Source: Branchiostoma floridae
Taxonomy: Eukaryota; Chordata; Leptocardii; Amphioxiformes; Branchiostomatidae
DNA: 64,000 bases
Direction of reading: 5' to 3'
Assembly (NCBI RefSeq): GCF_000003815.2
Contig: NC_049995.1
Coordinates: 7,067,576-7,131,575, forward strand
Below the pieces are notes generated by a model, which saw only the letters and a program-made list of their open reading frames with translations, was not told where the DNA came from and did no database searches. The first letter of the stretch is position 1. Each line of letters opens with the position of its first letter. Shown one piece after another: positions 54,000 through 64,000 of this stretch. A program made the position numbers and the translations under genes.

Positions 54000-56324
54000 A
54001 TTGAATTTTGTGCAGTGTTTGCTGTAATTTTTAGCCATCTGTTTTTCTCTTGACCTGATATTCCCCTCTCTTCTTCTTCAGCCATAAGAGAATTAGTCCC
54101 TGATCCTTCACGCTTGAGAGGATTACGTTAAACCTTTAGAATCATCCTTGTTCCACAAGCGGCCTTCGTGGTTAAGCCAATCAGCTCTTGTGTTGAAATC
54201 CCGTGCAAACGCAATTAGAAATGCCGCGTGGGAGTGAAAACAAAATGGTGGCTGCAATGCGCTTGCTTGCGGTGTTGTCAAGGAGTTTTGTCGTTTTGTA
54301 AGACCATGCATTGTGTGCATGTGATAGGGGACTGTGTATGTTTGTGTATTTCTTTCTCTTTTTGTTACGCGTCTTTATTCAAACAGGAATTATAATGGTT
54401 CACATGGACAAGCTAAAATACGCCGGTACGTTGAAAACAAATTACATACAAAAAACAAGTATATCGATACTCTTTGTAAAGCCGAACAACAAGTGTTCCT
54501 TCAAATCCTAAAAAAAAAACTACAGTACCTTGGCCGCACCTGGGGCAATTACTGTCGTATTGAGGTCACCTTAGTGGCGCTGAATGGCAGCTCGCTCCAG
54601 ACACTTGCGACAGTTGTATTGAGGTCACCTGAGTGGAGCCGAATGGCAGCTCGCTCCAGACCCTAGCAATTCAGCCCCTGGCTGCAAAGAGTGAGAAGTC
54701 GGCTCAACCAATACCAATACCTTGGTTAAACATTGTGACACTATACCTATGACAATTTGAAGATGAACCCCCAGGCAAGTCTTGATCGTGCTAAATCAAC
54801 TCGAAGTGTATATGATATAGACTTGTAAACTACCGAGATCAGCGATTGGCCCGGAAAGTGTGACAAAAGCGTGACCGGTCACGCCGATCAGTGTGACTGT
54901 CCCCGCACACAAGCGTGATACATCTTAAATCAAGAACTCTCCGCTGGAAAATCAATCCACCTTCCGTTACTGACGCATGGCACAAACGTTTGGGACTCAA
55001 AGGACCGTGCGCCGGGTGACATTTGGAGAGGGGAATTTGTCTTCTTATACCCATATTCCAATAGAGCGGCAAACTCGCTACGACTGCACTGCGACCTAGC
55101 TATTTGATAGTATGCTGAATGAATTGCGTAGACAGAAAACGGGTCTTTTGCGCTTTACACTATGCTTTGTGCTATGTCTTTTCAGTCATATGCGAGGAAT
55201 GATCAATAAGTTCTCGGCCTCACCCAGAAATAATAAACACAACTCAGATTTCGAATCATAGATATCGATGTCAAGTAGAAAGTGAATGTGTAGCAAAATT
55301 CAAATTATTGTGATTATCGGACACCAAGTAACGGTAGGTATTAAAGAGAGAAGAAAAAAAAATGGACAATTGAGCTGCAACCTGAGGTGTGCGGGTCAAC
55401 TTACACTGCTGAAATTCAGACACCCACTTCTTTCTACTTACAATAGGAACGCAATTTTTGTTTCAACAATGCTATCTTCAAAGAATTTACGGCATGGGGA
55501 AACTCGACCCACACATATCTGATCACAGTTCAGCCTTGCTTTTCTCGCAGCTGATTTTCAAAAAACCTTGCCTGGAAAGTGATGACTGTAATGATTTGTA
55601 ATGATACTGATAAAAGGCTTCAAACTATGAAGCTGTGCCTCGAAATTTTAGTTATGCTTATTCTTCCTGAGTAAGGCTTATTATTTCTTATTGATCACCG
55701 CTCGCTTTGCATGATATCCCAATTATAAAGTGAATTATATAGTTATACACATCCAATAATGGTTGCAGTGAGGTCACAGTGCGATCGCCGTCCAGTGAAA
55801 TGCGGCCTTAAATGACATTCTATCTTCACGCGGTCTCAATGGAGAGAAAAGTCCTTTCAGCCCATAAAAAGGCAGACGGCTTCCTAATGTCGTCGTTAAC
55901 ACTGATCGAAGAAAGGCTATGGCTGTTTTCCCTTTATCAATGGTGGCGTTTGCCATCTGAAATCTACAACCATAGCTTACATTCAGTGTTTCCTGTTGAT
56001 TTCAAATGGTAGAAAAGGCTATACATAGAAGCAACACAAAGCCAAAAAATACGGCAAATCTTGGCCATATAATAACCTTCTTATGGTCAATCCTGGTCCA
56101 CCTTTTACCTCGCGCATGCGCCGTTGAAACGGCGAAGCGGATTTTAAGCCCTCTCACAGATGGCTGCTGAATAATCCCTTTCACAGAAATCAGAACGCAT
56201 GTGTAAGGGTAAGGCCCCGAAATTGAAAATAGTCCTTGTCACGACCATTGTTTCGATTTGCATAACAACGTCCAGACGGTTTTTTTTTACGGCCCTTCAG
56301 CTTTGACATATTACTTTAAATGCA
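54000..56324. other. Stretch with no gene seen
   Basis: There is a short direct repeat near 54560-54665 (GTATTGAGGTCACC and AATGGCAGCTCGCTCCAGAC, twice). Otherwise only short frames without motifs. Confidence 0.45.
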
Positions 56325-56520
56325 GAAACTTTCGCGGTGGTTTTATGTTTGCGGTTTTCGCGGTGGCCGCTTTACCTCGATCTTAAACCCACCGCGAACG
56401 TTTTCCATGGCAGTAAGAGACTACAGTGCATGGTGCTACCGCGAACTTAAAACCACCGCAAAAAGATCTTTTCCCGCTACCACGAAATTAAATCCCCGCG
56501 GACATAAATACATTTAGAGT
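56325..56520. repeat. GCGGTGGTTTTA-family repeat, copy 3 (longest)
   Basis: CTTTCGCGGTGGTTTTATGT at left and TTAAAACCACCGC, AAATTAAATCCCCGCGG at right form a loose inverted repeat around ACTACAGTGCATGGTGCTAC. Confidence 0.7.
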
Positions 56521-56805
56521 ATCTAGAATTTCTGTTGCCGCACATGCGTTCTGATCTCTGTGAAAGGGCTTATTCAGCAGCCATCTTTCTTGTCATGAGT
56601 CTTTGAAGCGAGCCTCCCTGATTCATCTGTAGGCGAATGGCCTCCAGCGCAGCTCGTGTGTTAAAACGAAATGTTCCGCTGTGATGCATGTACATCGCTT
56701 AGGGGTAAAACGCAGGCACGTATACGCGTACTCAAGCCACCGCTACACACATAAATCACGCGGAGTCGTTTCCAAAACTAAACCGTGCAGATAAGGATTC
56801 CATGC

Positions 56806-57285
56806 CTAAAGGGCTTTCATTCGGAAAACGGTCGTGTGATGCGGAATGAAAAGGTGCGATCTGAGATATACAGACGCACATGGGTGGTTAGTGTTAGGTA
56901 ATAAACTACAAGCAAACGTTTGGTAGAACCAGAGAATGGTAACGTTTTCTGACTCGACTACCGTTGTCACAGCAATTTCTCTCCACCCCAGTAATCTGAC
57001 CCCGGGCCACATAATCACTAGAGCCGAAATTGTTGTAACACAGGATCGAACAATCATCTCTTCTAGTTGCAACTGGCGCTTTTTGGCACTGTTTCTAATT
57101 GCTCGCTTGTTCAACATGGTCCATGGTCTACTGCCGTACTGATGAAGTTTCACAGGCCACACAAGAGCACGGAAGCGATCAGAAAACAACACAAATCGAA
57201 AAGAAATCGTCGGAAACGGCCAGCCTTCCAGAGGGTCTACGCAGGAAGCTAATATCACCCACCCACAAAGCTGTACACACGCCAT
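56806..57285 (-). pseudogene. Possible degraded rhodopsin-type GPCR fragment
   Basis: A 160-codon minus frame contains FSDRFRALVWPVK, resembling the TM3-end DRY region and loop 2. It is followed by a basic loop, a hydrophobic stretch with MWPG where TM6 would have CWxP, and LLPNTNHPCASVYLR, where TM7 would have NPxxY. TM4 and TM5 would be absent and no start region is seen. I suspect a decayed remnant, but this may be chance. Confidence 0.25.
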
Positions 57286-57289
57286 CACT

Positions 57290-59510
57290 TAGTTATTACA
57301 TGATAGTGGGTGTACGGACGTTCTGTGATCTGTGACATTTTGGGTTGGGTGGTTGTCAGAAGAGCCCGGATGTCAAGAATGCCCGGATGTCTAAAGTTAT
57401 TACAAGATGTAAATTCAACCCGGATATTAGTTTGGACGGCTTGGAGATTGGTTTCCCTTGTATGGTCTTGTAGCTGTGATGTTAGGGCGTGCCCGGATAG
57501 TCAGTGTGAATGTATCAGTTTGTGGGCAAATTTATTAGAAATATGGGGTCAGCGTGTTGAAATGTACACTCTGCTACTACGCCACATCTGCTTCAAATTC
57601 AATGGAGCCGGTACGTGGGCCGGGTCTAGGCACGACTGGGAAAGAATCGCGTTGTACATTCGGAAGGGGAAGTAAATCCGCGGCCCCCTGTCTGAGGGAG
57701 CTTATGGCGTCAAATCTCTGCACGTAAAAGAGCCCAACACACTCGTCTCAAAGAATAGAGGTGATCCGTGTCCTTGGCCCTAACATCTTGTTCTTAATAT
57801 CCGAAAAAAACAATAACTCCATTTTTCATGGAGGTAAAAAGCGCCATGTTTCGTTTACATTTACCTACTCTATTGACAAATGTTAAAAAAAGTTAGTTTT
57901 TGATGGGGAACACAGCAAAAGCTAACTTTCCGGCCACTCTACTGTATATTGTTGGCTTCTCCTTGTAAGCTTAGCCTACTTCTTCGGCTATCTTAGTCGA
58001 TCGTTTACACCTTATGGATGCCTTCTACTCCCTTTTCAAAAAACTGTTGTAGACCGCTTTAATTTCATGATTGCCTGTGCATTTCTATCACGCATTTCTC
58101 AACGTTGTTGGCAGACCGATACACATACAGCACGTTATAGATTGACCACTGCTGTACAGCGACATAAAAGGGCCATGGACAGCTTTCAAAGAGCTTTCAA
58201 CCCATCCTCTCCAAACATGGCACTTGAATCTGCTCTCGTCATGATTTCACAGAAATCCAATTGTACCTTCTTCCGCGGTACATGGTCAATAGGATCGGGC
58301 GATTCCATTCAATGGAGGGGGTGGTCAACGCGATCCAGGCGTGCGGTAGCCTTCATAGCAGGCTCCTTCGGATAGCCTTTATCAAGCAGCATTGTACGGC
58401 GTATGGAAAAAGTAAAGCCAGTGACAAGTCTGTATGTCAAAGGTTAACAAGCGTTTCGTTGCGCAGTGGTTTCGGACTAACTTTCAATACGGGTTTTATT
58501 ACTATTATTTGCGATACTGTTGTTTTGTCTTTTTTTTACTACATCTTTTAACTGTGTTTTTGCCTCTTGTAAAAACGTTTTGTTTTTTGCGGTACTGTTT
58601 TTTTTTCTACAGTACTAGTATTGCATGTTGTAATGTGCCTTTGCCTCTAATTGTATGCTCCAACATGTAATGATACGTTCGGAAATGGCCTCTACCGCTT
58701 CAAATGGCAACAATCGTTTGGAACACTAAAATCTGCATATCGGCGATACCGGTCTATGACAGGTTGAATAAAAGTAAAAGTTTTGTACAGAAACTACGCA
58801 GCAACAGCATTGTTGATGAACGGTGAGGGTTGGCCGATGACGCGTCCACCCCATGTACATCTAACCCCATTACGTCTTAAGAAGGTCAAACCTGACACCA
58901 CCCAATATCCGTTGTCATTACAGGCTACTCAACCGTCTTGCAATTTCAAAATCTCGTATCGTAACGGTTCCCCCGTCAGTAGAGCCGTTATGAATTCCGT
59001 CCACCCACTTGACTTTGAGAACTGCTACCACGTGGAAAGGTCGCCGAGCAATGTAGGAAAGGTAATCTAAATCTTGAATAATTAATGCTTACACAACACG
59101 GACGTTAATTGTGAGGAGAAATGAGCATCTTCACGGTTGACTGCACCGCACGTAGTATATACCACGTGCTCATTCGAGGGTGACAATGTGCTGGTATTAC
59201 GTCGAAAATTCAAACATGTTTTCAAGTGTATTTTTTTTTTTTTTTTTTATTTACTTAGAGGTCACCGCAAAACAAGGCTCGTGGAGCCACTCAGGCGTTT
59301 TGGGTTACAAGTATTTCAGAAGCGAGGTGTTTGTAAATTTCGTACAAATAAATGTGCAAAATGTGCATGTTATAGATACTAGGACCGCTTCGGTCTGAAA
59401 GAAAACTACAAGAGCTAATAATAAGAAGACTCGCGCGATGAATTCATGTAAACCACGTCACATTAAGTTTGTATCAATTTTATCATTACAAGCTGCACGT
59501 CAGGACAGAT
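57290..59510. other. Stretch with no gene seen
   Basis: 57690-57780 contains GCACGTAAAAGAGCCCAAC, a word typical of SINE/LINE debris in this genome. A (T)18 run sits at about 59230-59248. Confidence 0.45.
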
Positions 59511-59516
59511 TTATTT

Positions 59517-59880
59517 AATGAATGAATGAATGAATGAAGACCTTTATTGTACACTCATACCCACTGGGTTCAGTACAGGTCACAATAAACGGTACAACAT
59601 GATATAATGATATAATGAAATTACACTACTCAAGGATCGTATTCTACTGCGTACATTCGGCTTCTTCTCGTTGAATTATTTGTGATATTGAAAATGTAAG
59701 AACAGATATGCTTTATAAGTAATGGTTTGTCTAGATTCATAAATTTGTCTATATTACTTAGTTGTATGAAGTGGGGGAACATGGATTCTGTTAGTCTGTA
59801 GAGTTCAGCTCTCTCTTTCTTGTACAAACTACATTCTACTACAAAAGAAGTTCGTCTTCTAACTTATCTAGATTGTAGTA
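59517..59880 (-). mobile_element. 5'-truncated LINE 3' end (reverse transcriptase C-terminus and tail)
   Basis: The minus strand reads a cysteine-containing SFVVECSLYKKERAELY, then FPHFIQLSNIDKF, which resembles the end of LINE reverse-transcriptase proteins, and a stop at about 59630. ACCGTTTATTGTGACC and a (TTCA)n tail at 59517-59538 then follow. A frameshift before VVEC marks it as old. Confidence 0.6.
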
Positions 59881-60029
59881 TCAACATATTCGTTGTTCTT
59901 AATCCACTCTCGCCGGGAAGAACCCCTGCTCTTTTTGATAAGTGCAGTGGGTTCTTTAACGTGATCAATGTGTAGCTCTCCCCAAACACGAGACCTCCAT
60001 TTAACGTCCTACCAAGGGACGGCACTAAC

Positions 60030-60175
60030 CGAAGCTAGGTACTCATTTTTACCTGATTGAAGTGAAACAAAATCGTATATAGTGCCTTTCCCAAGGACTC
60101 AAGATCGGTGTCACATCAACGGATTTGATCCCAGAATTTCTGGGTTATGGGACAAACACCACGTCTCACGACCAC
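60030..60175 (-). mobile_element. tRNA-derived SINE copy, diverged
   Basis: The minus strand has a B-box-like GGATCAAATCC, then CACCGATCTTGAGTCCTTGG and GAAAGGCACTATA, then the CAGGTAAAAATGAGTACC body. These match 26340-26506 in order. Confidence 0.6.
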
Positions 60176-60819
60176 ACTTCAATACATACACTCGTATATG
60201 TTCCTTAGATACATACATATGTCGCAAAATTCAAGCCTCTTAAATTCGTATGCACAGTCTAACTGCGACCTGCCTCTATTCATTCACCCCCCCCCCCCCA
60301 TGCTATGCCCTATTAGCCCTTCAGTAACTAACACATTCTTCTTGTCTACAACATCGTTTCCCATTTTAGCTTCCATACATTTGTTTCTCGCTTCAAGAAT
60401 TTGTAATTGCGAGGCATTTCCGGTCTAATGAAATTTCGGTCTATCCTATTAATATCAAATTCCCCCTGTCCGAATGGATGTAAAAGTCGTTTACTCTGGT
60501 AAAGTCTGTGTCTGAAAAATGTCTAAAGGGATATAAGTAATATTTTTGTGTTTAAATGCCCATTTTTTAATATTTTGAGCCCGAAATTCGAAATATTCTC
60601 GAGCACAAAATCTTCATGTAAATGATTAAGATTTAAGCTTGAGTGTTTTCAAGTCACCACTCACAGAGGCTATACAGGGCCTGGTCAGATGCATTCGTAC
60701 GATCGGTTGACGATGGAAAATTTGATACAAACTTGAGATAGTCCTGCATATGTCGTTCAAGAGTCTTGTCTTGTTTCAAAAAATGCTGTCTAAGTTCGTT
60801 GTGAGCGATTTGTTACGTC

Positions 60820-61730
60820 ACAGTCTGCTTGAAAATTCTTCGGCATCAAAATCGTACGACAGTGTAACTGCATCGAAGGTATATCGATACCGCCAAAGCG
60901 TTCACTATTGCGTTTTGATGCTGTTAGCTAACTACGTAATTCTTCTACTAGTAGTTTTGATCAGTCAACAAAGTTATAATCGTCTGAAGTTACAAGGTAA
61001 CAAATCTTTTTACCAGAATATTGTGCCATTTATTTCATGCTTCCGTCAGTTTGTTAAATTACCTAGCAATTTTCATTCTCAAAATTACACAATAATTCAT
61101 ACAAAAATCAGCAAAACGTGGGCTCTAACAATTCGTCTTTTCCTTAATGTATCATACTTATCTAGAAATACGCATGGGCGCGTCCTATCTGTAATGTCCA
61201 TGCATTAGTGCAAAAACATCTCATGCATAATGAAAGTAATTTCAATCAAATTGGCTATTAGAGCTTCGTTGCGTTGGCTTAATTGCGAATGCATGTCGCG
61301 GCCCATACTCGATAAACTTTTTGACCTCGCCAGATATAAAACTACCCTGGAGAATAGAGGTGTTCTTAAGGGCGCTGACCTATAGATAATTGTCTTAAGA
61401 TCAGTACGAAAATCTCATCATAGGCCACTGGGGTGGTCTTCTGCTTTGGAAGGATCATATCATGCACCATCTTTGATTACGCTGTGTTATCTTGAGTGGA
61501 TTTTATTTCGGGCGACTGAATACAATATTGGACCGGCTGTTTGGTTGTCTTGTAAGGCTGTCACTCACGCCGTACGATCGTCGTGCGATTGCAAACTGAG
61601 AGCTCATGCTCGTGCATTTGTCGTACGAAATTCAGCTGTCTTTAACCAAAAACGCTGTGGCCGTTGATTCTATCACAGCTTTAATTGGAACTCCCACAAC
61701 ATTAAAAATCGTACGACGATCGCACGAGCG
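60820..61730. repeat. TCGTACGA-family repeats, several copies
   Basis: GCTTGAAAATTC plus GGCATCAAAATCGTACGAC lies at 60828-60861, CGTACGATCGTCGTGCGATT at 61571-61590, and AAAATCGTACGACGATCGCA at 61705-61724. The copies near 10098 and 46888 share these words. Confidence 0.6.
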
Positions 61731-61879
61731 ACGTATGCGACCTAATCGCCAAAAGCGTCCGCCGATCTTGGACCACTTACTCCCTCTGTTCTTTTCCCAC
61801 AATTCAAATTCCTGCAACAGTACGAAATATATGATGATGAACTAAAACCGTTGTATGGAATTTATAAGGTATAGACCAG

Positions 61880-62600
61880 TAAATTATGGCGAGTCCAGGA
61901 CACAATAGTGGACCGGCAGGCTGGTAATCGTCAGCAGCGTTCTCCAATCTTGGATACCCACCCACCCACCCCCCTCCTCTGCTTCCTCTTCCCGGAATTT
62001 AATGTCCTGGAAGCGAGTGAAATTTCCGGGGATGATGTTTTGAAGCCCCAATAAAGAAAAGATTCGGTATAGAGGCAAACAATGGTAAATTTAGTGGTCA
62101 TTCAGAACACAATTCTTATCATAGTGAAGCTAAATTCTGTTAATGGCCAACAGCGCAGCCCCCTATTACTTCCTTTTTCTGGAATTTAATTTTCTCGAAC
62201 AGAGTGAAATTTCCGATAATGAGTTTTTGAAGCCATGGTACAGAGTGAATGTGGTATAGAGCTATAAAAATGGGTCTACAAAACTTGTAATAGTGGACCT
62301 GCAGTCTATAATAATCACCAAAAGTTCGATTCCCCCCCCCCCCCCTTACTTCCTTTCCCTGGAATTTAATTTACTGGAACAGAGTGAAATTTCCGTCAAT
62401 GAGTTTTGAAGCTATGGTACGGAATAGATGGGACATAGAGGTATAGAATTGGGTTGAGAAGACAATAATGGGCCGATTGTCTGGTAAGTATTTTATTGTA
62501 ATCACCAACTAAGTTCGCCAGTCTCAGATCACACACACACACCCCTTTACTTCCTTTCCCTGGAATTTAATTTCCCGGAACAGAGTGAAATTTCCGGCGA
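61880..62600. repeat. Diverged tandem repeat, unit about 170-195 bp, about 3.7 copies
   Basis: Each copy has a C-rich run, CTTCCT-(T/C)-CCCGGAATTTAAT, GAGTGAAATTTCCG, GAAGC(C/T)-(A/C)-GGTA and AATAGTGGACC. The C-rich runs vary from (CCCA)n to (C)14 to (AC)n. Confidence 0.82.
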
Positions 62601-62609
62601 AGAGGAACT

Positions 62610-64000
62610 GAATCCAGCTCACTGGCAGAAGCAAACATCGATCATTTCAGCCAGAGTTATTACCTGGAAGGAGGCGGAACGATCACTGGCTGCGTGCAGC
62701 GCTGATAAGAGGGCTTCATAAGAAAGATATCTCTCTCCCTCCCAATGAGTAAGCGCCCAGGAGAGATGCGAAAACGATTGAAAAACAGCCCTTTAAAACG
62801 GGTTAACGTCGTGCGTACGTCGATAAGGCTATAAAAGCGTCACCGAAGGGATGCAACAATTAAAATCGATGTTGTATCATGAATCTAAGTCAGAGTAATA
62901 TTCTGGATTATATGGTTATTAGTTATTCCATTGAACAACCTTGACTCAATTTTCAAAGTCATATAGACCGTTCCGGGCACCTTGTATATAGACAAAACCT
63001 ATAACAGGAAATGAACTTGAACAAATTGCAAGTTACAGCGCTATAGGATGGGAAGACTTAAGGGCTAAGTAAATGGGAATTTAAAGGTTATCTTGTCTCA
63101 TTGATTCTTAATGTCAGACTAAGACCCGTGAAGACGTTGTTGGTTCTCGGATGAGAAGGCGCGGGAATTTACGACACGGACACTTGAAGACACCTTGGGA
63201 AGTGCTCGAGGAACTTTTGCCGAAGGAGGAAAATTTAGCCTACATAGCAGGCTCTCTGGGCCTCTTTTCGCCCTTTTTTTGCTCATAATACACTTTCGCC
63301 GGCAGTGCAAGCGACCCGATATCGAAAGGTTAAAGAAAAATGTGAAAGAACGAAAGAATAAAAGCATGAAACAAAAAGATATAGAGAGGAAGGTGTAGGG
63401 GGTAAACATATCTTGAAAGCGTTAAACATACGAAGTTTGTGAAAATGGCGTCAAAACGAATTATAACAAATTATATTCCAACCATTTGTCTATAACACAC
63501 ATTAGCCAGTACATTACACGTTCCACTCTCCAGCACGTACATGCTTTTCCCTGGTTACTGACTTTGGTCATGTGTCGTGTTTTTCTTCTTTTTCTTTTTT
63601 CAAATCTTAATTTATTTCAATACACAGAACAAACAAGTGGTATATACATCAATACACACAAACAAACAAAGAAACAAATGGTATAACGTTATATAGTTAA
63701 AAGATAGTTACACAATGCCCCCAGCGTGCTGTCACAAGCCAGCAAGTCCAACCTTCACAGCCTGCCAGTCTCCGGGTACAACAAACTTGGACCAAGGTCA
63801 GCAGGAACAAACTTGTACACATACTAAGACAAACAGACCAAAACAATACCTCCGTTCCCACGGAGGTAATAAGACACAGCACTACTCTGCCATTATACTC
63901 ACCCCGCCAGATCTAATTATGGTTTGGTCCGACCGAAATTGCTTTTAAAGGGATCGATATCTACGACATCAGTAATCTATCTTAACCTCATTGAGAACTT
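62610..64000. other. Right-edge stretch, no gene identified
   Basis: A minus-strand AATAAA lies at about 63608-63613 beside a T-rich tract. It could mark the 3' end of a gene coming from beyond the right edge, but no coding exon is seen. Confidence 0.35.

Overview
The window is invertebrate-deuterostome nuclear DNA, most likely from a cephalochordate (amphioxus, Branchiostoma). The reasons are small phase-consistent exons in long introns, a receptor ectodomain with the Tie receptor domain order, an Ig plus chitin-binding (CBM14) secreted protein, a free-standing P2X7-type C-terminal domain, and many short inverted-repeat elements. There is no sign of operons, plasmids or CRISPR. The species call is inference. 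The family calls come from reading exons joined at GT/AG sites with matching phases.

Layout. 122-2810 (minus): five 5' exons of a TLC-domain membrane protein that runs off the left edge. 6961-8667 (minus): three exons of an Ig-plus-CBM14 secreted protein. A signal-peptide exon at 19071-19154 (minus), with a TATA box and two CRE palindromes upstream, may be its first exon, but the best splice phase does not match. 23967-30446 (minus): a complete 11-exon gene for a 528-residue receptor with two Ig-like domains, three Tie-type EGF modules, one canonical EGF, one membrane segment and a short basic tail. It has the Tie N-terminal architecture without FNIII repeats or a kinase. 31942-34561 (plus): a two-exon gene for a 24-unit Gly-rich decapeptide repeat joined to a P2X7 C-terminal (ballast-like) domain. 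38224-39399 (plus): a 13-finger C2H2 protein in one coding exon. 44220-45801 (plus): a Kv4/Shal-like potassium channel, interrupted by a 100-N assembly gap and with odd gating and zinc-site residues. From 45802 to the right edge I find no convincing intact gene, only repeats, a LINE tail and a possible GPCR remnant.

The space between genes is rich in non-autonomous DNA elements. Several have exact target-site duplications, one pair is nested, and there are large hairpins, tRNA-derived SINEs and diverged minisatellites. The genes do not form one pathway. The cell-surface receptor, the Ig/chitin-binding protein and the P2X7-type domain are each relevant to lineage-specific signalling or recognition, but no functional link between them is shown by the sequence.
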